Assembly: GCA_043806395.1 (NCBI GenBank)
Contig: JAZDHC010000171.1
Span: 1-13,485, forward strand
From: CG2-30-40-21 sp043806395
GTDB lineage: Bacteria; UBA9089; CG2-30-40-21
Length of the DNA stretch: 13,485 bases
Direction of reading: 5' to 3'
The notes below the pieces were generated by a model, which saw only the letters and a list, made by a program, of their open reading frames with translations, searched no databases and was not told the DNA's origin. A program made the position numbers and the translations under genes. Of this stretch, positions 5,666 to 10,656 are shown piece by piece; position 1 is the first letter of the stretch, and every line of letters begins with the position of its first letter.

Positions 5666-6730
5666 TTAGTCTAAATAGATGATCACCTTAATATAATCTA
5701 TACTGAAGGTCGGTTGTAATGTCATGACAACAATGCATCTTCCTTCAATTTCATCATCTCGGGTAGCACTAACATCTAATGTGTATCCAATAAGCATCTC
5801 ATCCTGTTTCATAGTGGCTAAAAAACCATCAATTGTGGCTTTCATTGCCTTGCGTACCCGATCATTATTAAGCTTACCAATGTAAGGAAGACAACCTTGT
5901 CTTACCCCAGCCTTAGCATAATCTACAATTCGACGGGTGGTGATTTGTTTCCATGCCCCATCATCAGTGGTTATCCCTTTGACTATTCTGTAACCATTCT
6001 TCTTTTCCAGAACCAACACCCTGCCATTAACCAATTCTTTAAGTTTGGAATAAGAATATTCATCACTCAATCCTTCTATGGCTAAGGTTTTATTGGTGGG
6101 ACTAAAGTGTGGTGGAAGGGCTGATATAATACCAGCCACAGCACAGGCGGTGTAAGAACCAGATAACTCGGTTTTATCTGCTTTAATCCCCGGGGCAACA
6201 TAGATTATTCGGTCGTCAGTACCAACATCACCTGTAATATCCCCTATCGCAACAGCATCACCTATCTCACAACCTACCAAACCGATTCTGTTTTGCTGAT
6301 TACCTTCAGCTTCGTTACAATGGGCAGTCATTGCTGACTGGATTTCCGGTCCATCTATTCCTGGTGTAACCACTATATGAACATCTTTGGTTAATAATAA
6401 TCTTAACCCTTCTTCATATCCTGCCTTGCCTGAAGGTACCCTTACTGCATAGACTGTTTTGGCACCATTACTAAATAGCAACCCTAACCCTCTTACCAGA
6501 CTACAAGAATCATCAACCTCTCCAAATGCTTCTTTTGCCTCATCAAAGGTAGATAAACTAACAACATTATATGCCGACATATAATCTTTTCCCGCTTTGT
6601 TTTTTCCATCTATTGCTGTTCCAACTACCCCCACATTCCCCACACTAACTGCTCCGGACCTGATAAGTCCTTCGGCATTTACCGCCACATAAACTCCCGG
6701 TAGTACCATCTCTGTAATTACTTCTGCCAT
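5666..6730 (-). CDS. Contractile tail sheath protein (354 aa)
   Basis: This is the contractile outer sheath; its extended-to-contracted transition drives the tube. The N-terminus MAEVITEMVLPGVYVAVNAE is the standard 'PGVYV' entry. Residues about 26-80 form the first structured domain (VGNVGVVGTA), and an alpha/beta core holds VVTPGIDGPEIQSAM and IGLVGCEIGDAVAIG. The C-terminal domain (DEIEGRCIVVMTLQPTFSID, then YIKVIIYLD) has the conserved closing strands that interlace between subunits. At 354 residues it is compact next to P2 FI (about 396) and Mu L (about 495). I chose the ATG at 6730 rather than the upstream start at 6778 because GGAGG stands directly before it and the extra 16 residues overlap the SD and a palindromic repeat. 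The tube gene follows after 17 bp. Confidence 0.92.
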   Translation of the reverse strand: MAEVITEMVLPGVYVAVNAEGLIRSGAVSVGNVGVVGTAIDGKNKAGKDYMSAYNVVSLSTFDEAKEAFGEVDDSCSLVRGLGLLFSNGAKTVYAVRVPSGKAGYEEGLRLLLTKDVHIVVTPGIDGPEIQSAMTAHCNEAEGNQQNRIGLVGCEIGDAVAIGDITGDVGTDDRIIYVAPGIKADKTELSGSYTACAVAGIISALPPHFSPTNKTLAIEGLSDEYSYSKLKELVNGRVLVLEKKNGYRIVKGITTDDGAWKQITTRRIVDYAKAGVRQGCLPYIGKLNNDRVRKAMKATIDGFLATMKQDEMLIGYTLDVSATRDDEIEGRCIVVMTLQPTFSIDYIKVIIYLD

Positions 6731-6763
6731 CTCTTTTCCTCCTTTCTTTATTAGATTTTTTTC

Positions 6764-6815
6764 ACCGACAAGACACAAAGGGAGACCTCCCGAAAACCTT
6801 TCGTGTCTTTGTGGT
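6764..6815. repeat. Imperfect 'cacaaagacac' palindromic repeat between terminator and sheath genes
   Basis: ACAAGACACAAAGG (about 6768-6781) pairs with the complement of CCTTTCGTGTCTTTGTGG (about 6798-6815), with two single-base gaps. The loop holds GAGACCTCCCGAAAA. It fills most of the 115-bp gap and carries no ORF. Dispersed palindromes of this wording are familiar from environmental bacterial genomes (recollection, not checked). Confidence 0.6.
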
Positions 6816-6845
6816 TTTTCTGCTTATCAGACTAATGAACTAAAA

Positions 6846-8000
6846 CTAATCAATCGTGCCATAAACCTCCTGCTCTACTACATGAAACTGGTTATTACTT
6901 GAGTTAAAAGTTCCTGTAGTTTTAATATATTTTGCCATTACTGGCTCAAAATCATCTGTTTGCCAACTACGATATTCCCCAGTAGTTTTATCAACGGCTA
7001 AAATCCAATTCTGTCCATCTGCAGAGACTTCAATCTTATATCGGTAGAAGCGATCATCCTTATCCCAGAGCAAGGTGCTAACCCTACTAACCTTTTTTAA
7101 TTCAGACAGGGTTATCTGAAGATATGTTCCTGGCTTATTCCAGTTATGGGAGGCATATTTCTTCCTATCTAAATCTCCATCTATCATCAACCATGCTTTA
7201 TTAGCCCCTACTCCACCTGCCAGAGCGTTCTGAGTGAGAAGAACAATCTGTCTGGATATAATCAGGCTAATTGGACTTTTCAGTAATACCTTAATTCCAT
7301 GAGATGGGCTTTGACCAATAACTGTATTTGTAGGATGAAAACCTTGCTGTTGACTAATCTCACCGAGCACAAATTCAGCCTGAATAATGGTTGTTATCGC
7401 TTCATCCTTACTCATATTCAGCAAATCTGGCACTAACCCAAAGAGGGTTTTACTCAGAACCATGCTCTCTTTATAATATTCATTATCAATATTTACTCTA
7501 ACCTGTGAGATAACCTCGCTGGATTCTTCTATAAAAGCATTCTCATAAATTACCTGATAATCTATCCCTTTTCTCCACGCATCCTGAGCTCCACTCCAGA
7601 GGACCTCTTTTTTAATTATTTCTGATAATTTTATCTGTGAGATGGCAATTTTCAAAAAACCATTTTTTCTTAAGTCAATCTTTTTTGTGTCAATTACCGC
7701 CATTAGATTCTTTGCTATATTTTCTATTTTTTCCAATCCATCATCTGTTTTTTGGGCCCATAAATCAAACAGAAAATGGCCAATTAATCTTGTCCCTTTA
7801 ATAGTTCCTGTATCAACAATATCTTGCCGGGTAGTACCAATAATATCCCCAATCCCTACTGGTACTTCCTGACATTCTAATGAGGAGATAACTATCGCCG
7901 GCAACTGATCCGTGCTAAAAGGCAAAGTATCCCGCACAATGTTCTTTAATTCATCAGGAAGTATTGCTTTTATGTATTTTTTTATTTCTGAAATTAGCAT
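6846..8000 (-). CDS. Tail-terminator-like protein fused to a C-terminal discoidin (F5/8 type C) domain (384 aa)
   Basis: This is the first gene of the tail operon. Residues about 1-160 (MLISEIKKYIKAILPDELKN start, PFSTDQLPAIVISSLECQ, WRKGIDYQVIYENAF) look like a tail-terminator or completion protein, which caps the tube and sheath; terminators commonly precede the sheath gene in such operons. Residues about 180-260 are a linker with mixed strands. Residues about 265-384 are a clear F5/8 C domain: KAWLMIDGDLDRKKYASHNW, then LQITLSEL, FYRYKIEVSADGQNWILAVD, MAKYIKTTGTFNSSNNQFHV and VEQEVYG. Such domains bind carbohydrate or lipid. I moved the start from 8051 to the ATG at 8000: the longer form has no SD and adds an untypical hydrophobic stretch, while GGAG lies 10 nt before 8000. 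The terminator assignment is weaker than the discoidin assignment. Confidence 0.75.
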   Translation of the reverse strand: MLISEIKKYIKAILPDELKNIVRDTLPFSTDQLPAIVISSLECQEVPVGIGDIIGTTRQDIVDTGTIKGTRLIGHFLFDLWAQKTDDGLEKIENIAKNLMAVIDTKKIDLRKNGFLKIAISQIKLSEIIKKEVLWSGAQDAWRKGIDYQVIYENAFIEESSEVISQVRVNIDNEYYKESMVLSKTLFGLVPDLLNMSKDEAITTIIQAEFVLGEISQQQGFHPTNTVIGQSPSHGIKVLLKSPISLIISRQIVLLTQNALAGGVGANKAWLMIDGDLDRKKYASHNWNKPGTYLQITLSELKKVSRVSTLLWDKDDRFYRYKIEVSADGQNWILAVDKTTGEYRSWQTDDFEPVMAKYIKTTGTFNSSNNQFHVVEQEVYGTID

Positions 8001-8128
8001 CAAAGGAATACTCCAACAGACAAGAAGGAAATGTAAGTCATCTATCCACATTAAAAGATTATAATGCCAGACTATTATCAGATTTTACCATAAAACATTA
8101 TAAAATACTACACATATATTGCTGTTTT
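8001..8128 (-). promoter_or_regulatory. AT-rich leader of the tail operon with possible -10 boxes
   Basis: The sequence is very AT-rich and holds no ORF. Leftwards it contains TATAAT twice (8097-8102 and 8058-8063), the second about 60 nt before the chosen start. No good TTGACA-type -35 box stands at 16-18 nt from either, so the promoter call is weak. This is nevertheless the only sizeable non-coding stretch upstream of the tail gene series. Confidence 0.25.
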
Positions 8129-8497
8129 TCAACATATATTACTATTTTTAAGGTTCATTACTTCTTTGCGGTATTGTGATGGGGTTTGGCCTTCATGGAC
8201 ATTGAAGATGCGTTCAAAATGGGTGAGATTGTTATAGCCTACGGAAAAGCAGATTTCTGTTATGGAGTGATGATTTGTGACTATGAGTTCTTTAGCTGTT
8301 TTTATTCTTATCTGATTCAGGTATTGGAAGCAGGAAACCCCAACATCTCATTTGAATTCTCTACAAAAATGATACTGGCTAAGGCAGGCACTTTGGGCAA
8401 TACACTTAAGCGAGATAGGCTCTGAATAATTAGCTTCGATAAATTCTATTGCTTTCTGAATTCTCGGTAAAATTGTTTCACCTATTCCTGTATTTTT
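8129..8497 (-). pseudogene. AraC-family DNA-binding domain remnant, broken by in-frame TGA
   Basis: The minus-strand frame from 8497 gives an almost complete AraC/XylS C-terminal domain: ILPRIQKAIEFIEANYSEPI, a first helix-turn-helix (SLKCIAQSACLSQYHFCREF), then K-stop-DVGVSCFQYLNQIRIKTAKE, and the second helix-turn-helix (ITEICFSVGYNNLTHFERIF) ending EGQTPSQYRKE. The stop is TGA at 8348-8350, where the family normally has a Lys/Arg-type residue (FKxxVGVSxxQYL). The frame also begins right after a TAA (8498-8500), so no sensor domain remains, and there is no start codon or SD. It directly follows the flgM-like stop. TGA recoding is unlikely because neighbouring genes use TGA as their terminator. 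The remnant still reads cleanly either side of the stop, so loss was recent. Confidence 0.85.
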
Positions 8498-8522
8498 TTA
8501 CTTTGCCTTGTTTGGATTATGC

Positions 8523-8834
8523 CTATACCTCAAGCCCCATCATCATGGAAAGTCTTCTCGCAATCTCTCTGGTAACATTTGGTTGGTTATAATCTCCAGT
8601 CTTTAATTTGATAGCTGCCTGAGCTACTAATTCCATTCTTGTATCTGGAGTAGTGTTTGCTATTTTTTTTGCCATCTCACCAGCATAAAGCCGAAGCTGC
8701 TGTGCCTCTTTTGCACGAGAAGATATTTCAATTTTATCTTTAGGAATTACTTTACCCTCTATCTGCTTTGTTACAACATTTCTGGCCTCTGTTTTTTGTA
8801 TGTCCGGTGTGCCGGTAATAGGATTAATGGTCAT
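8523..8834 (-). CDS. flgM: FlgM-like anti-sigma-28 factor (103 aa)
   Basis: FlgM holds the flagellar sigma factor FliA inactive in the cytoplasm until it is exported. The C-terminal half shows the family pattern: DKIEISSRAKEAQQLRLYAG (residues about 32-51), then TRMELVAQAAIKLKTGDYNQ with IAREIA-type closing helix (VTREIARRLSMMMG). The N-terminal third is polar and probably disordered, as usual. I chose the ATG at 8834 because GGAGG lies 6 nt upstream; the alternative 9-residue extension overlaps that SD. No other flagellar gene is in the window, so its target sigma factor is not shown. It is isolated by a palindromic repeat upstream and by the AraC remnant downstream. Confidence 0.8.
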   Translation of the reverse strand: MTINPITGTPDIQKTEARNVVTKQIEGKVIPKDKIEISSRAKEAQQLRLYAGEMAKKIANTTPDTRMELVAQAAIKLKTGDYNQPNVTREIARRLSMMMGLEV

Positions 8835-8911
8835 TTTTTCCTCCTTATTATTCTCCCTCATCTTCTATATCGGTGAAATTATTAAAAAACTTAAGGATAA
8901 TTTCAAAATAT

Positions 8912-8989
8912 ATCCACAGATTACGCAGATTAAGATTTTTTATTTGCTGTCCCATCAGAACATCTGTGAAATCTGTGTAATCTGTGGAT
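8912..8989. repeat. 'ATCCACAGATTACxCAGATT' inverted repeat
   Basis: ATCCACAGATTACGCAGATT (8912-8931) pairs with the complement of 8970-8989 over 20 bp with one mismatch, leaving a 38-nt loop. It fills the gap between the PorV-like and flgM-like genes. The CACAGATT words match the inner arms of the element at 2956-3130, so the two belong to one repeat class. There is no U-tract after it on the minus strand. Confidence 0.7.
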
Positions 8990-9000
8990 TAAATCCCCTT

Positions 9001-10437
9001 TCATTCCTTCCCAACAAATACATACGAAACCCAACCCATTGTTCCGTTTTCAAGTTGGACATGATAATACCATGTCTTTGAGTCATCTATTACCCGTAAT
9101 CTTATGCCCTTGTTAAGGGTGGTAATGGCTTGATAGGTAACCCCTGGTCCAGACCAGAGGGTAATATTATCGCTCAGCGTCACAACCATATATTTAGGCT
9201 CATGGAGTTTCTTGACCTCTTTGGTCACAGCAGCTTCAGGCTTTTTAATCACTTCTTTCTTTACCGCTGGCTTCTCCACTTCTGGTTTTTTAATCACTTC
9301 TTCTCTTGCCACTGATTTTTCCACCTCTGGTTTTTTCACTTCTTCCTTTTCTGCTGGTTTCCTCACCTCTGGCTTTCCTGCTTTCTCTGCTGGCAGCACT
9401 TTTTCAATCTTTTCAACCTCAGAAGGAATCTCTTCCTTAACACCTTCTTCCTTCACAGGCTTTGGCACAAACCTCATCTGAAGAGAAACCATATGGGTAA
9501 AACCAAGATCACCTTGAGGCACAAAGGCATAATCTACTTGATAGTTTGGCGATGGAGATAATCCAAATCCACAGGAAAATCCCTTCAAAATACTATTTTT
9601 GTGCAGATATAACCTATCATTTGTATCCCTTTCATGGCGATACCCTGCCCTGCATGTAAGCCATGGATTCGAATGAGATTCAACCCCAAAAGACATAAAG
9701 CTTGCTTCCTCTAACCATGTAGCTGTTTCTATTATTCCTAATGTTTTCTTGCCCTTAATGTTTCCCTCAATGGATGCCCCAAATCTGTAACCAATTGGCA
9801 ACCTTGCCCTTTCCTCTACAAATTTTAATCCTGTCCCAATGTTTTGAACCACAACCCCAAGCCTCAAGAATCCCATCTGGTATAACATCCCCAGATCTGT
9901 AGCCACAGCAAAGGATTTCTCATCTGCAATCATTTGCTGGATAAATTTCAAATTACTACCCAGAGATATTCCTTTAGATGGTGATTTTGCATATGAGGCA
10001 ATCAGCATGGTATCTTGTGCACCAAAGGTATTGCCTGTCTCCTCATAATCACCCTTGGTATCAATCCTGGTTTCTGGCATCTTATCCACATCCATCCGAT
10101 TCACAGAGCAGGCATAAGCCACCTTTTCTTCAGGGGAATAGACGAAACTTATAAATCCTGAGCCTATCCCTGGCAGCCAATTATTCTGCATCATGGCTAA
10201 TTCATAGCCATTAACTTGAGTAAGTCCAGCCGGATTCCAATAAACAGCAGCTGCATCATCTGCAATGCTACAGTATGCCCCACCCAATGCCATTGCCCTG
10301 GGACCAAGCCCTATCTTCAAGAATTGAGCCCCGGCAACACCCCTTTTAACTGTAGCATTCCCATCTGTTCTCTGGGCAGCCATGGCTAAGGATGGGAATA
10401 TTATACTTGTTAAGATTATTAGAAGCCAATATTTCAT
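9001..10437 (-). CDS. PorV/UPF0164-family outer-membrane barrel with Lys/Glu/Pro linker and C-terminal SH3 domain (478 aa)
   Basis: A signal peptide (MKYWLLIILTSIIFPSLAMA, cleavage likely after AMA) precedes the family hallmark AGAQFLKIGLGPRAMALGGA followed by IADDAAAVYWNPAGL. The rest to residue about 325 is beta-rich, as expected of a FadL-like barrel; PorV-type proteins shuttle cargo in type 9 secretion. Residues about 330-415 are a charged linker with VEKP/EVIKKPE repeats (for example EVKKPEVEKSVAREEVIKKP), likely periplasm- or wall-spanning. Residues about 415-478 form a bacterial SH3 domain (ITLWSGPGVTYQAITTLNKG, GTMGWVSYVFV), which often binds peptidoglycan. I prefer the ATG at 10437 (AGGTG SD at 6 nt) over the in-frame GTG at 10446. 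It is the next gene after the Ig-repeat protein, in the same direction. Confidence 0.85.
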   Translation of the reverse strand: MKYWLLIILTSIIFPSLAMAAQRTDGNATVKRGVAGAQFLKIGLGPRAMALGGAYCSIADDAAAVYWNPAGLTQVNGYELAMMQNNWLPGIGSGFISFVYSPEEKVAYACSVNRMDVDKMPETRIDTKGDYEETGNTFGAQDTMLIASYAKSPSKGISLGSNLKFIQQMIADEKSFAVATDLGMLYQMGFLRLGVVVQNIGTGLKFVEERARLPIGYRFGASIEGNIKGKKTLGIIETATWLEEASFMSFGVESHSNPWLTCRAGYRHERDTNDRLYLHKNSILKGFSCGFGLSPSPNYQVDYAFVPQGDLGFTHMVSLQMRFVPKPVKEEGVKEEIPSEVEKIEKVLPAEKAGKPEVRKPAEKEEVKKPEVEKSVAREEVIKKPEVEKPAVKKEVIKKPEAAVTKEVKKLHEPKYMVVTLSDNITLWSGPGVTYQAITTLNKGIRLRVIDDSKTWYYHVQLENGTMGWVSYVFVGKE

Positions 10438-10504
10438 ACTTTTCACCTATAAATTCGGCATAGTTTAAAACTGTTCATCATAGAGTTGCAAAGATACAGA
10501 GAAT

Positions 10505-10627
10505 AACACACCCTGTCGTAGGGGCAGACCTATGTGTCTGCCCTGTAATGGAGGAACACACCCTCCTCTGCAATAGCATTCATCTCGTTAGGGAATTACA
10601 ACCCCCTAACCCCCTTTTTTAAGGGGG
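10505..10627. repeat. Dispersed-type palindromes between the Ig-repeat and PorV-like genes
   Basis: This 219-bp gap has no ORF. It holds the hairpin GGGCAGAC-CTATGT-GTCTGCCC (10522-10543), a direct repeat AACACACCCT at 10505-10514 and 10555-10564, and CCCCCTT-TTTT-AAGGGGG (10610-10627) next to a second CCCCCTAA block. Read leftwards this last part is CCCTTAAAAAAGGGGGTTAG-type sequence. I recall both as common interspersed words in environmental genomes. Neither hairpin has a terminator-like U-tract on the minus strand, so no terminator is called. Confidence 0.5.
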
Positions 10628-10656
10628 AATTGGAGAAATACATCCAGCTGCTCTTC

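Noticed and set aside
8348..8350. TGA recoded as an amino acid
   Set aside because: Several intact genes here (stops at 149, 3993, 4660 and 9001) end in TGA, and no other gene has an internal TGA.
8186..8425. A plus-strand 79-aa ORF
   Set aside because: The minus strand of the same stretch encodes a recognisable AraC helix-turn-helix domain; the plus frame is its mirror.
9212..9481. A plus-strand 89-aa Ser/Thr/Phe-rich repeat ORF
   Set aside because: It is the opposite strand of the K/E/P-rich linker of the PorV-like protein.
10610..10627. Intrinsic terminator after the Ig-repeat gene
   Set aside because: On the transcribed strand the stem is not followed by a U-tract; the sequence looks like a dispersed repeat.
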